From an uncultured Lachnospiraceae bacterium (GTDB lineage Bacteria > Bacillota > Clostridia > Lachnospirales > Lachnospiraceae): a stretch of DNA of 64,000 nucleotides. The DNA lies in assembly GCA_910588655.1 (NCBI GenBank), contig CAJUPJ010000010.1, positions 36,912 through 100,911 of the forward strand, written 5' to 3'. Within the stretch, counting starts at the first letter, position 1. Each line of letters starts with the position of its first letter. A model generated the notes under the pieces. The model had not been told where the DNA came from and ran no database searches. It worked only from the letters and a program-made list of their open reading frames with translations. Position numbers and translations under genes: made by a program. Shown here one piece after another: positions 16,535 to 25,121 of the stretch.

Positions 16535-17326
16535 CTATAAAACAATAAATTTTACCAGATAATATACTACTGGCGCAGTAAATATAATGCTGTCAAACCT
16601 GTCCAGTATACCACCATGCCCAGGTATAAGGTTTCCATAATCTTTTATATCATGGTTTCTTTTAATTGCTGATGCCGCAAGGTCGCCAATCTGTGATATA
16701 ACAGAAGAGACTGCGCCAATTAAAGGAAGCTGCCACCATATATCCTTATTATCATAAAATACCACCGCAAATATAAATCCTATAAGTGCTGCACCTGCAA
16801 CGCCGCCAAGACAGCCTTCTATAGTTTTATTAGGGCTTAGCTTTGAAGGCATTTTGTGTTTTCCAATAAGTTTCCCTACACAGTATGCACATGTGTCTGA
16901 ACCCCATGCCCCTATATATATAAACCATACAAGCAGATGCCCGTCCTGCACAAAGCGCACTTTAAATACAAATGATAACATTACTGTAACATAAATAATC
17001 CCAAAAAACAGCATTGTTATCTGTTCTGAATTAAATTTTGGATATGAAATTACATAACATGCCATAAATACCATCAGGGTAAATATAATCCACATTAACA
17101 GGTATTCATATTCATTCTTTAAAAGCAGCCAGTCTGTAACAATGCTTGAAATATACCCGGCCAGTGCAGGGACTGTTTTCTCCATTCCAACTGCCTTGTA
17201 AAGTTCATACAGCCCAATTAAAGAAATTGCTGTTATAACCCAGAATAACGGGTATCCTCCGTAAACCATAAGTGTAATTGTTACTGCCATAAGAACAATT
17301 CCGCTGGCAAGCCTTGTCCTGAACAT
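16535..17326 (-). CDS. cdsA: Phosphatidate cytidylyltransferase
   Basis: CdsA makes CDP-diacylglycerol from CTP and phosphatidic acid for phospholipid synthesis. The 263-residue integral membrane protein has about seven hydrophobic helices and ends with the family signature, here SQIGDLAASAIKRNHDIKDYG followed by GHGGILDRFDS (two runs described separately), which hold the metal-binding aspartates. GAGAGGA precedes the ATG. It lies between uppS and dxr. Confidence 0.97.
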   Translation of the reverse strand: MFRTRLASGIVLMAVTITLMVYGGYPLFWVITAISLIGLYELYKAVGMEKTVPALAGYISSIVTDWLLLKNEYEYLLMWIIFTLMVFMACYVISYPKFNSEQITMLFFGIIYVTVMLSFVFKVRFVQDGHLLVWFIYIGAWGSDTCAYCVGKLIGKHKMPSKLSPNKTIEGCLGGVAGAALIGFIFAVVFYDNKDIWWQLPLIGAVSSVISQIGDLAASAIKRNHDIKDYGNLIPGHGGILDRFDSIIFTAPVVYYLVKFIVL

Positions 17327-17357
17327 TTTATTATTCCTCTCTGTAAGTTGTTATTTA

Positions 17358-18071
17358 TTATACCCCTCCAAAACGCCTGTCCCTCATTCTGTAAAATTCC
17401 ACAGCTTTTTCAAGCTCTTTTTTATCAAAGTCAGGCCATAATACATCTGTAAAATAAAACTCTGAATACGCAAGCTGCCATAGAAGGTAGTTTGACAGCC
17501 GTTGTTCACCACTTGTCCTTATCATAAGGTCAGGGTCAGGAATACCATATGTATCAAGATGTGATGAAATAACATCCTCATCTATACTGCTTATATCCAG
17601 TCTTCCATCCCTGGCTTCCTGTGCAATTTTCCTGATACAGCGTGTAATCTCATCCCGGCTTCCATAATTTAGTGCAACTTGGAAATGAAGCCCTGTATTT
17701 TGTGCAGAAACTTCTTCAAGCTCTTGTATTCTTTGCTGCAACCGCATGTCAAGCCGTGAGATATCACCTATTACGCGTACCTGCATATTGTTTTTTTTGC
17801 TTGTATTAATACAATCCTTAAGATAACTGCCAAGCAGTTTCATCAGTGCATCTACTTCATCTTTTGGTCTTGCCCAGTTTTCAGTAGAAAATGCGTACAT
17901 TGTTACATATTCTATACCCATATCCCATGCAGCAGCACATATCTTTTCAACATTCTTGCTTCCAGCTGCATGGCCTGCATTACGTGGAAGCAGCCTTTTC
18001 TTAGCCCATCTTCCATTACCATCCAGAATAATTGCTATATGGCGTGGTATGCCTCTTTTATCATCTTCCAT
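17358..18071 (-). CDS. uppS: Isoprenyl transferase (undecaprenyl diphosphate synthase)
   Basis: UppS builds the C55 carrier lipid for peptidoglycan from IPP and FPP. The 237-residue protein has the P-loop-like start HIAIILDGNGRWAKKR with the catalytic Asp, the helix MYAFSTENWARP and the C-terminal MIRTSGEQRLSNYLLWQLAYSE with ELxF-type substrate residues. GGGGAACAG precedes the ATG. It is the first gene of the operon here; frr and pyrH, often found upstream in Firmicutes, are absent. Confidence 0.97.
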   Translation of the reverse strand: MEDDKRGIPRHIAIILDGNGRWAKKRLLPRNAGHAAGSKNVEKICAAAWDMGIEYVTMYAFSTENWARPKDEVDALMKLLGSYLKDCINTSKKNNMQVRVIGDISRLDMRLQQRIQELEEVSAQNTGLHFQVALNYGSRDEITRCIRKIAQEARDGRLDISSIDEDVISSHLDTYGIPDPDLMIRTSGEQRLSNYLLWQLAYSEFYFTDVLWPDFDKKELEKAVEFYRMRDRRFGGV

Positions 18072-18118
18072 ATCTGTTCCCCTTTATAAATATTCCCAAT
18101 GTAACGGCAAAATATTAA

Positions 18119-18140
18119 AGGACAGGCTTATGCCTATCCT
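18119..18140 (-). terminator. Hairpin after the toroid-like gene
   Basis: AGGACAGGC (18119-18127) pairs with GCCTATCCT (18132-18140) around a 4-base loop. On the minus strand it is followed by TTTAATATTTT, so it may stop transcription before uppS. Confidence 0.45.
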
Positions 18141-18214
18141 GTTATGCCAGTAAATAATTTTATCAATAATTTCCAATCCGGTTTTATTAATTTTAACCTA
18201 CTTATATCCTGCTG

Positions 18215-19357
18215 TCAAGTTTTGTTACAAGCACACAAATAAAATAAAAATTCTAAAGCCCAGAATGTAAGGTCACATAATAATGCATTTTTATCTTTAT
18301 ATGAAGCTTCAAGCATTACATCTGTATATGGTGAAGGGTACTTTAAATACTCTGGAGAATAATGCTTATTATATGGATTTGTAAAATCCAGGTGCAGTAT
18401 ACCGTCTTTACCCAGAGCTTCATTTATATTATCTGCTGACTGGCGGATAACTTTTGTTCCCATGCCTGCGCCTGTCATTGCAATTTCAGTTAAAAGACGC
18501 CTGTAATTTATAACATCAATTATACCAGTATCAAAGGCACGTACTGGTCTTATAAGTGCAAAACAGGGAGCAGTATATTTACCCTTTATATGTACATGCA
18601 TATTGTTATCTGGTTTCATAATAGCATTTATATGGTTAAAGGCATCTGAAAGCGTATGCAGGTTTTCTTTGCTGCGCCAGCTTTTTGTATATGCAAGCAT
18701 TGAAACTGTATAGACATTAGGAAAATATTCATCTGCTTCAATATATGGATAATTATATTTACGTTTTGCATCCGGGTTAAATTTTGTTATTTCTTCAAGT
18801 GACTGTATTTCAAGAATACGGCAGAACCCTTTAAGTGATATCTGCTGGAAATCTTTTAAATCATTATAATCATCACCATATCCAAGCATTGCCTGTAATG
18901 TATAAACCAGGGACATAAGGGAATTTCCATTATTAATACCTTCAAAACGGTTATTAAAACGTGGTATTTCAGGAGGAATATAAGAAAATTCCTTGCGCAA
19001 AGCTTCTTCATCACGCAAAACTGAAACAAAATTCTTTACAACAGGGTGTTCCTTTGGAATTCTGTAATATGAAAGCAGCCTTGCCGCACTCTCTCCATCC
19101 TGTAATGGTGTTTCGTGTAAAACTGTCCCACGCCAGTTATCCCAGCTATGCATCCCGCTTCCAATATAACCATTTGGCTTGACATAAGTTTTAAGAAGCT
19201 GGAACCAAGGCATTTCATAAACCTGGTTCAATAAATTTTCTTCTTCATTTTTATCAATATCCTTTAAGATTTCTTTATGTAAACGGTATTGTATAACAGG
19301 TCCGGCATTTTCTAAAAGAAAATCTACAGATTTGGAATAGTTTTTTATATCAAACAT
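18215..19357 (-). CDS. Hypothetical alpha/alpha-toroid-like protein
   Basis: The 380-residue protein starts at an ATG directly behind AGGAGG. It has no signal peptide or membrane helix. It looks mostly helical, with repeated aromatic-glycine turns such as WDNWRGTVLHETPLQDGES, GINNGNSLMSLVYTLQAM and YFPNVYTVSMLAYTKSW, which resemble the (alpha/alpha)6 toroid of squalene-cyclase or prenyltransferase-like proteins. No catalytic DXDD motif is seen. I therefore describe the fold only tentatively and give no function. It is probably transcribed alone, with a hairpin after its stop. Confidence 0.6.
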   Translation of the reverse strand: MFDIKNYSKSVDFLLENAGPVIQYRLHKEILKDIDKNEEENLLNQVYEMPWFQLLKTYVKPNGYIGSGMHSWDNWRGTVLHETPLQDGESAARLLSYYRIPKEHPVVKNFVSVLRDEEALRKEFSYIPPEIPRFNNRFEGINNGNSLMSLVYTLQAMLGYGDDYNDLKDFQQISLKGFCRILEIQSLEEITKFNPDAKRKYNYPYIEADEYFPNVYTVSMLAYTKSWRSKENLHTLSDAFNHINAIMKPDNNMHVHIKGKYTAPCFALIRPVRAFDTGIIDVINYRRLLTEIAMTGAGMGTKVIRQSADNINEALGKDGILHLDFTNPYNKHYSPEYLKYPSPYTDVMLEASYKDKNALLCDLTFWALEFLFYLCACNKT

Positions 19358-19508
19358 AAAGCCTCCTTTGGTTATCTGGCATATTTTATATGGAATTATT
19401 ATAACAGGAGCATGAAAGATTTGTAAATAATAAAAATATGAGATAATTTGCAGTTATTTTGTGTTGGTGGCTGGGGAAGGACGCAGGGTTTTATACGCGT
19501 TCCACTAA

Positions 19509-19623
19509 ATTATTCCATACAGGGACACGCTTCCGCTACGCCAGCCCACGCAACGGCGCATAACAGCCCCCAAAACGGGCTCTAAGCGCCGGCGGTGCTG
19601 GAGTGTCCCTTTTATGGAATAAT
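19509..19623. repeat. Structured palindromic repeat element, copy B (core)
   Basis: The core stem pairs 19509-19518 with 19614-19623, 19522-19528 with 19603-19609, 19541-19545 with 19597-19601, and 19554-19559 with 19586-19591; the cap is AGCCC with GGGCT. The paired bases differ from copy A, yet the unpaired motifs ACGCTTCCGCTACG (19527-19540) and CCCACGCAAC are kept. Flanking sequence from about 19450 to 19740 belongs to the same unit, with poorly preserved ends. The motif TGACTAGCAGAATAA at 19711-19725 recurs near 52601 and 55281. Confidence 0.8.
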
Positions 19624-19739
19624 ATTAGCTGGAAACACGTATAACCTGCTGTTTTCCAACAAAAACAATAAAAAACCTCCTGCTATTATAATTTTAAATT
19701 ATGTAACAAGTGACTAGCAGAATAATCTCCACCACCCAA

Positions 19740-20030
19740 TTTACAGTTATCTTAATATTTTGGGATTTAGTGTAAATTTATAGTAACAGGTTTTGCGTGC
19801 CGGATGCCAGTAATATTACATAAAAGGGGCACTTTAACCCCGCCGGCATTTAAGCCAGATATTTAATGTGATGGAATAAACGTAAGTTTATTCTGGAACA
19901 TTAAATATCTGGCTTTATGTGCCGTTGCGTGGGTTAACGTAGCGGAAGCGTGCCCTTTTATGTAATATTCTGGCTCTGGCACAGAAACCGTCCGTCCTTA
20001 CACAAACCACAAACACAAGATAACTGTAAA
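19740..20030. repeat. Structured palindromic repeat element, copy C
   Basis: A 291-bp copy in the opposite orientation to A and B, with perfect 14-bp terminal inverted repeats (TTTACAGTTATCTT at 19740-19753 and its complement at 20017-20030). A 20-bp stem with one bulge pairs 19812-19832 with 19950-19969, and a second long stem is centred near 19885. The loop motifs CGTAGCGGAAGCGT and GTTGCGTGG are present. It ends 14 bases before the -35 box of the next promoter. Copies B and C together fill the gap from 19358 to 20044. Confidence 0.85.
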
Positions 20031-20044
20031 TTACCATAAAAGTC

Positions 20045-20073
20045 TTGACAGAGCCCGGGTATAGTACCATACT
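20045..20073 (+). promoter_or_regulatory. Promoter for the mini-kinase pair
   Basis: TTGACA (20045-20050) is followed after 17 bases by CATACT (20068-20073), about 60 bases before the start at 20135. TATAAT at 20075-20080 is too far from TTGACA to pair with it. Confidence 0.5.
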
Positions 20074-20134
20074 ATATAATAATGTTGATAAAAATATTAT
20101 GTTTAATTATATTATACAAAAAAGAGGGAAAGAA

Positions 20135-20461
20135 ATGGATTATGCAATTAAATTTTTAGAGACAGAACGTCTGTCCATTATATCTGGGCTGAAAAACGGA
20201 CAACATGAAAGATTATGGGATTTACAGCAATTAGATAAAGCATTAGGATGGCTGCGCCTGCTTCAGGATAAAGGAGTAGATAATGCAGGCAGATATAATT
20301 TTGAACCTTTGCCATTTATTAAAGGATATGGCAGTTTTACATATTACCATATAATGTTTGATAAGGAAACAGAGGATATTTCTTTATGGGAAGAATATAA
20401 AAAAACAGATGGTTCATGTTTTTTACTTGGAGCAGGTGATTTTATATTAGAAGCAAAATAA
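20135..20461 (+). CDS. Small hypothetical protein upstream of a kinase-like gene
   Basis: The start is placed at ATG 20135 (MDYAIKFLETERLSII), with GAGGGAAAG before it. A longer frame from 20045 overlaps the promoter and is not used. The 108-residue soluble protein has an N-terminal helical part and a C-terminal part ending in GSCFLLGAGDFILEAK. The family is not recognised. It is followed after 42 bases by a kinase-like gene with a good ribosome site, so the two are probably an operon. Confidence 0.6.
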   Translation: MDYAIKFLETERLSIISGLKNGQHERLWDLQQLDKALGWLRLLQDKGVDNAGRYNFEPLPFIKGYGSFTYYHIMFDKETEDISLWEEYKKTDGSCFLLGAGDFILEAK

Positions 20462-20503
20462 AAGTATCTGTTATATAATAAAATATATCTGGAGGAATAA
20501 TTA

Positions 20504-21043
20504 ATGGTCACTAAAAGCTTAAGTGTAAACGGAAAGGAATACCAGATTTTAAAGCTTCTTGGAAAAGGTAAAGGTGGGTATTCTTATCTGGCATGTGATG
20601 GTAACAGAAATGTGGTCTTGAAACAAATCCACCATGAGCCTTGCAGCTATTACCAGTTTGGCAATAAAATCCAGGCAGAAATTAATGATTATAAGTGCCT
20701 GAGTAAAATTGGGATTCTAATGCCTGTAATGATAGATATTGATATTAAAAAAGAACGTATTGTAAAAGAATTTATTGCTGGAAAAACTGCATATGAAATG
20801 ATTCTAAATAATGAACTTCCAGATTATTGTATAGCACAGGTTAAAAAAATGTGTGGGTTATTATATCCTGCAAATACTAATATTGACTATTTTCCAACTA
20901 ATTTTGTACTACAGGATGGTATATTGTACTATATTGACTATGAATGTAATGATTATATGGATGAATGGAATTTTGAGAACTGGGGCATAAAATACTGGTC
21001 AAAAACAAAGGAATTTCTGGATTATGTAAATGAACATGCCTGA
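20504..21043 (+). CDS. Minimal protein-kinase-like protein
   Basis: The 179-residue protein retains a compressed kinase fold. Its N-lobe shows a glycine loop LGKGKGGYSYLA, the ATP lysine in NVVLKQI and a helix-C glutamate in AEINDYKCL. The C-lobe shows NIDYFPTNFVL, comparable to the catalytic DxxxxN loop, and YIDYE in place of DFG. The activation segment and most of the lower lobe are missing; typical kinases exceed 250 residues. It may be a small active kinase of the aminoglycoside/choline kinase type or a pseudokinase. GGAGGAA lies before the ATG. A substrate cannot be named. Confidence 0.6.
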   Translation: MVTKSLSVNGKEYQILKLLGKGKGGYSYLACDGNRNVVLKQIHHEPCSYYQFGNKIQAEINDYKCLSKIGILMPVMIDIDIKKERIVKEFIAGKTAYEMILNNELPDYCIAQVKKMCGLLYPANTNIDYFPTNFVLQDGILYYIDYECNDYMDEWNFENWGIKYWSKTKEFLDYVNEHA

Positions 21044-21162
21044 AACCAGTACAATGCCCAATATCCAGCCTTACCTGCCAAGTCCTTTAAAGACATGTTT
21101 TACAATAAGAATTATAGTCTGGTGCATGGCAAGGCTGTTTTGCAGGGTGTACATTTATGTAC

Positions 21163-21606
21163 TTATTTATTCTTCCAGTATTTTAATTTTGGCAGTTCTT
21201 CTTCATAAAATACCCTTGCCTGCTCTTTTGGCCATTTTTCATTTGATGTGTGTTCTACTAAAAAGTCTGTAAGCTGGCTAAGTTCTGTATATATAAATTT
21301 ACCATCTGTATAACACCATTTACAATATTCTTCATTAAAACTGCCATCAGGCTCTTTGCTTATAGATACATCATCAAGCGGCATCCCACAACACTGGCAG
21401 ATTAATTTACGTGGAGAGCCCAGAATGGTATTTATTGAAACATCAAATAGTTTTGATAAAAGCTTTAATGTTTCAGTGCCCGGTACTGTCTCCCCGGATT
21501 CCCAGCGTGAAACCGCCTGTCTTGTTACAAAAACCTTTTCTGCAAGTTCTTCTTGTGTCAATGCCTTTTTTGTGCGCAGTTCCAATATAATTTCTTTTGT
21601 CTGCAT
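21163..21606 (-). CDS. XRE-family regulator with C-terminal zinc ribbon
   Basis: Residues 1-60 form a Cro/C1-type helix-turn-helix (ELRTKKALTQEELAEKVFVTRQAVSRWESG, read as a continuous HTH with the recognition part TRQAVSRWE). Residues 68-105 carry a zinc ribbon with CQCCGMPL and EYCKWCYTDG. This combination is common in Clostridia and usually encoded alone; its targets are unknown. GAGGTG lies before the ATG. The 119-base gap to the convergent kinase-like gene holds no clear feature. Confidence 0.85.
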   Translation of the reverse strand: MQTKEIILELRTKKALTQEELAEKVFVTRQAVSRWESGETVPGTETLKLLSKLFDVSINTILGSPRKLICQCCGMPLDDVSISKEPDGSFNEEYCKWCYTDGKFIYTELSQLTDFLVEHTSNEKWPKEQARVFYEEELPKLKYWKNK

Positions 21607-21660
21607 AATGTCACCTCATTTCTGTTTGATAATTTAATTATATTGCCTGTAAAACAAAAA

Positions 21661-21685
21661 AACAAGCAACTGCCTGTTGCCTGTT
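21661..21685 (-). terminator. Terminator of the mecA-pgeF block
   Basis: On the minus strand AACAGGCAAC pairs with GTTGCTTGTT (one G-U pair) around a 5-base loop, followed by seven T residues. It lies 13 bases after the pgeF stop. Confidence 0.75.
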
Positions 21686-21697
21686 TTAAGAAACCGG

Positions 21698-22612
21698 TTA
21701 TGTTTCATTTATCATTATAAATCCATTAAGATTGCCCCTTTTCCCTTCTGATGCCCTGTGCGAAAATAATACCATATTGCTGCAGCATGTACAAAGACCT
21801 GAAATATGTATATTTTCCTTCTTTAAACCAGCAAGCAGAAGCTGGTGGAAGTTGGCTGCCCATAAATCAAGCTGGTACTTTTTTTCTGTTGTATTTTTAC
21901 AATAAAAGATATCTTTCCATATATTTTCAGGATAAACCCTTTTAATCTCATTTATTACATCTTCGCTTACTTCGTAACAGTCCTGGCATATTGAAGGGCC
22001 AATTATACATTCTATACTGGCAGGGGAACTGCCAAATTGCTCTTCCATTTTTTTTACAGTTTTACTGCCAATAAAACCCACTGTGCCACGCCAGCCTGAA
22101 TGTGATGAAGCAATAACTTTCTTTACAGGGTCAGCAAAAAAAAGCGGCACACAGTCTGCATAAGAAGTTGCAAGTATAATTCCTGGTACATCTGTTACCA
22201 TGCCATCTATGCCAGACAGTTTCTTTTCAAACCCGCTGCCTGCTGTATATGTTTTGTCAACATACATTACTTTAGTATCATGAACCTGGTCAGATAATAC
22301 AAGGTTTTTATAACTTCCATTCATTGCTTTGGACACACGCTTATAATTTTCAATTACATTTTCCTGGTCATCACCCCTGTTAAAACCAAGGTTAAGGCTT
22401 GCGAACCTGCCTTTGCTTACACCGCCAAGCCTTGTAGAAAAGCCAAGGCTGAGCCATCCGTGTTTTCTGAAAGGAGTAAACCTTATTAATGGTACTTCGC
22501 TGCTGTCATCAACATAACAGGTATTTTCCCTGCCAGCATGATAATAACACTTATTAATATCTGGTTTTATATCATCAACAACTCTGTACAGTTCATTTAT
22601 ACCATATAACAT
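21698..22612 (-). CDS. pgeF: Polyphenol-oxidase-like peptidoglycan editing factor
   Basis: The start is placed at ATG 22610-22612 (MLYGINELYR) because GGAGGA precedes it; the in-frame codon at 22630 lacks a site. The 304-residue protein belongs to the YfiH/DUF152 family, with FSTRLGGVSKGRFASLNLGF, the metal histidine in LSDQVHDTKV, TSYADCVPLFFAD and SSHSGWRGTVGFIG. In E. coli this protein removes wrong amino acids from peptidoglycan precursors; the family fold is a copper- or zinc-binding laccase-like enzyme. It is the last gene of the block. Confidence 0.9.
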   Translation of the reverse strand: MLYGINELYRVVDDIKPDINKCYYHAGRENTCYVDDSSEVPLIRFTPFRKHGWLSLGFSTRLGGVSKGRFASLNLGFNRGDDQENVIENYKRVSKAMNGSYKNLVLSDQVHDTKVMYVDKTYTAGSGFEKKLSGIDGMVTDVPGIILATSYADCVPLFFADPVKKVIASSHSGWRGTVGFIGSKTVKKMEEQFGSSPASIECIIGPSICQDCYEVSEDVINEIKRVYPENIWKDIFYCKNTTEKKYQLDLWAANFHQLLLAGLKKENIHISGLCTCCSNMVLFSHRASEGKRGNLNGFIMINET

Positions 22613-22669
22613 AAAAATCCTCCATGCCACATTTAGTGGCGCAAATAATGGTGAAAATACAATATATGC

Positions 22670-23029
22670 TTAAAATGCATCCTTAATAAGATGTATCTGT
22701 TTTCCTGTAATTGCAACAATATCAAACCTGCATGGAATTTCCTCTGTCCCATAACTGTTTATAAGAAAGTCCAGTGCCGCCTGCCTTATGTGTTGTCTTT
22801 TTATACCATTTACAGCACTTTCAGGGCTTCCTGACATAGTATTCTTACGGTATTTTACTTCTATAAATACAATATATCTGCTTTCTTCTGCTATTATATC
22901 TATTTCACCATAACGGCAGTAATAATTTTGTTTTAAAATACTGTAACCCATACCCTTTAAAAAATCCGCCGCCGCCTGCTCATACTGTATGCCAGTTTCC
23001 CTTTTATTTATGTTGTCCACTCCTTCCAT
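22670..23029 (-). CDS. YraN/UPF0102 family nuclease-fold protein
   Basis: The 119-residue protein matches the UPF0102 pattern: GIQYEQAAADFLKGMGY, NYYCRYGEIDIIAEE, IVFIEVKYRKN and the C-terminal CRFDIVAI. The E..D..E-x-K arrangement is the PD-(D/E)XK core. It is thought to process DNA or Holliday structures but the role is unproven. It neighbours rnhB in many Firmicutes, as here. Confidence 0.92.
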   Translation of the reverse strand: MEGVDNINKRETGIQYEQAAADFLKGMGYSILKQNYYCRYGEIDIIAEESRYIVFIEVKYRKNTMSGSPESAVNGIKRQHIRQAALDFLINSYGTEEIPCRFDIVAITGKQIHLIKDAF

Positions 23030-23043
23030 ACGGAAAATGTCTG

Positions 23044-23400
23044 TCAGTGTTTTTTATTATCCATTACTTTGCCTTTTATTTTATCCATAGTATCAACAAA
23101 AACAAGGACTTCTGCAACTACCTGGTAAAGTTCTGGTGGTATATATTCCCCTATATCAAGCTTTGACAAGTCACTTGCCAGTTTTTCATCCTTATGTACA
23201 GGAATGTCTTCTTCCTCTGCTTTTTGTATGATTTTATCAGCAAGATACCCTTTCCCTGTGGCAATAACTTTAGGTGCTTTTTCAGTACGCTGGTATTCAA
23301 GCGCTATTGCTGCCTTGTTACTGCCTTTAAGGTCATTCCTGCTGTATATTTTCCTGTTTCTGTTATTGCTGTTATTATTAGAATTGCTGCCATATGCCAT
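23044..23400 (-). CDS. FlhB C-terminal-like protein (EscU/YscU fold)
   Basis: The 118-residue protein begins with an Asn/Ser-rich tail and then matches the cytoplasmic domain of FlhB: KAAIALEYQRTEKAPKVIATGKG, ADKIIQKAEEEDIPVHKDEKLA, LDIGEYIPPELYQVVAEVLVFV. The self-cleaving NPTH motif of true FlhB is absent. Stand-alone versions (YlqH/FhlX type) can partly replace FlhB in flagellar export in some bacteria. It lies between yraN and rnhB. Confidence 0.88.
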   Translation of the reverse strand: MAYGSNSNNNSNNRNRKIYSRNDLKGSNKAAIALEYQRTEKAPKVIATGKGYLADKIIQKAEEEDIPVHKDEKLASDLSKLDIGEYIPPELYQVVAEVLVFVDTMDKIKGKVMDNKKH

Positions 23401-23435
23401 ATTGTTACCACAACCTTTCCTATCCAGACAGGAAT

Positions 23436-24194
23436 TTAAACGAATTTTTTAATAAATGTTTTTCTGTGCAAAGGGCATGGCCCATATTCTTTAATTGCCT
23501 CAATATGTGCTTTTGAACCATATCCTTTGTGTGAAGCAAATCCATATCCAGGATATATCTGGTCAAAATCCATCATAATCCTGTCCCTTGTAACTTTGGC
23601 TATTATACTTGCTGCTGCGATAGAAACACTGCAGGCATCACCTTTTATAATACCTACTTGCTTGTATTTTATCTTAGGTATTGTAACAGCATCCACAAGC
23701 ACCATTCCAGGTTCTTCTCCCATATCCTCTATTGCTGCCTGCATAGCCTCATATGTAGCCTGTAATATATTGATTTCATCTATCCTGCCAGCAGAAATTA
23801 TCCCGACACCATACGCAGCCGCTTTTCTGGTTATTTCATCATATAATTGTTCCCTTCTGGCAGCAGAGAGCTTTTTGGAGTCATCAAGATAAAGGATTTC
23901 ACAATCCACAGGAAGTATTACTGAAGCTGCTACAACAGGGCCTGCCAGCGGGCCTCTTCCTGCCTCATCAATACCTGCTATATTCTGGTAAACAGCATAT
24001 TTCCTTTCAAAGACCTTCATTGCATCAAGACGCTTAAGCTCTGACAGCAGCTTTTCATCTTCATGCTGTGCTTTTTCAATTAACTGTTTCACTCCTTTTC
24101 TTTCATCATCTGCATATAAACTATAAAGTTCTTTTCTTCTGGCACTATCTGCCATTTTAAATTCATTACGTATTTCACTAACTGGTTTACCCAT
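23436..24194 (-). CDS. rnhB: Ribonuclease HII
   Basis: RnhB removes ribonucleotides from DNA. The protein has an N-terminal helical extension of about 70 residues and then the catalytic domain: AGIDEAGRGPLAGPVVAA with the DEG motif, YLDDSKKLSA, VDAVTIPKI and ISIAAASIIAKVTRD with the last acidic residue near DQIYPGYGFASHKGY. ATG 24192-24194 is preferred because GGAG precedes it; GTG 24222-24224 is also possible. It lies between lepB and the FlhB-like gene. Confidence 0.93.
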   Translation of the reverse strand: MGKPVSEIRNEFKMADSARRKELYSLYADDERKGVKQLIEKAQHEDEKLLSELKRLDAMKVFERKYAVYQNIAGIDEAGRGPLAGPVVAASVILPVDCEILYLDDSKKLSAARREQLYDEITRKAAAYGVGIISAGRIDEINILQATYEAMQAAIEDMGEEPGMVLVDAVTIPKIKYKQVGIIKGDACSVSIAAASIIAKVTRDRIMMDFDQIYPGYGFASHKGYGSKAHIEAIKEYGPCPLHRKTFIKKFV

Positions 24195-24254
24195 ATTTTC
24201 TCCAATCCTGGCAGTAAAATCCACTATAACCCTGCATTATTTATAAAATGGATA

Positions 24255-25052
24255 TTATATTTTCCTTATACGTGAAAAAGGCCATATACAGCAAAATGCT
24301 TCACCTTCTATATCTTTTCTTTTAACCATTCCTACATATGTAAATCTGCTGTCTGTACTCATATTTCTATTGTCCCCAAGTACAAAATACTCATCTTCTT
24401 CAAGCTGCACAGGTGATTCAGCAATTCCAGGGTCTTCAATTTTTTCATCTGAGTAAATGTCGTCATCAAGTTTTTTGCCATTAATATAAACTGACCCGTC
24501 AATAATTTGTACTATTTCCCCTGGCAGTCCTATTATACGTTTAATATAATATATCCTTTTGCCATCTTCATCCCTGTCTGATATGGGAAATACTATTATA
24601 TCATAGCGTCCAGGGTCTTCCCAGTAATAAGAAAGCTTCTGGATTATAACAGAATCATTATTTTTAAGGACTGGCTCCATTGAACCGCCCTCTATTGTTG
24701 TCTGGTGTGCTATTTTGGCATTGATAAACATAGACAGGAAAAAAGCAGCAATTATACATGAAGCAGCAATGAAAACATTATGGAGAAAAATTTTTCTTTT
24801 ACTGCCGGTGCTTTTTGTATTAATAACAATATTCTGTGTTTCTGCACCAGGTTCAAATGCTGTCTGTATAATATCCTGTTTTATGCTGTCAATATCAATT
24901 TCATCCAGTACTTTTTCCCATGAATGGCTGGATTTGGCTTCATTCAGTTCATGCAGCCCGTCAAACAGCCCTGTTGCAGTTGTACCTTCTCTGACAATAT
25001 CTAAATCCCTGCAGGCTTCCAGGCTTTCATCTATTAGGTTTTCATCATACAT
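24255..25052 (-). CDS. lepB: Signal peptidase I, active form
   Basis: The 265-residue protein has an N-terminal cytosolic extension of about 90 residues, one membrane helix near 92-112 and the S26 peptidase domain outside. The nucleophile is the Ser in IEGGSMEPVL near residue 122 and the general base is the Lys in YYIKRIIGLPGE near 170; GDNRNMSTDSR is box E. It should cleave signal peptides of exported proteins. GGAGG precedes the ATG. A degenerate paralogue lies on the other side of rbgA. Confidence 0.93.
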   Translation of the reverse strand: MYDENLIDESLEACRDLDIVREGTTATGLFDGLHELNEAKSSHSWEKVLDEIDIDSIKQDIIQTAFEPGAETQNIVINTKSTGSKRKIFLHNVFIAASCIIAAFFLSMFINAKIAHQTTIEGGSMEPVLKNNDSVIIQKLSYYWEDPGRYDIIVFPISDRDEDGKRIYYIKRIIGLPGEIVQIIDGSVYINGKKLDDDIYSDEKIEDPGIAESPVQLEEDEYFVLGDNRNMSTDSRFTYVGMVKRKDIEGEAFCCIWPFSRIRKI

Positions 25053-25121
25053 AATACTCCTCCATGCCGCACGTCCTGCGGCACAAACAGCAAAACGAAT
25101 AAATCCGTTTGTGAAAAACGT

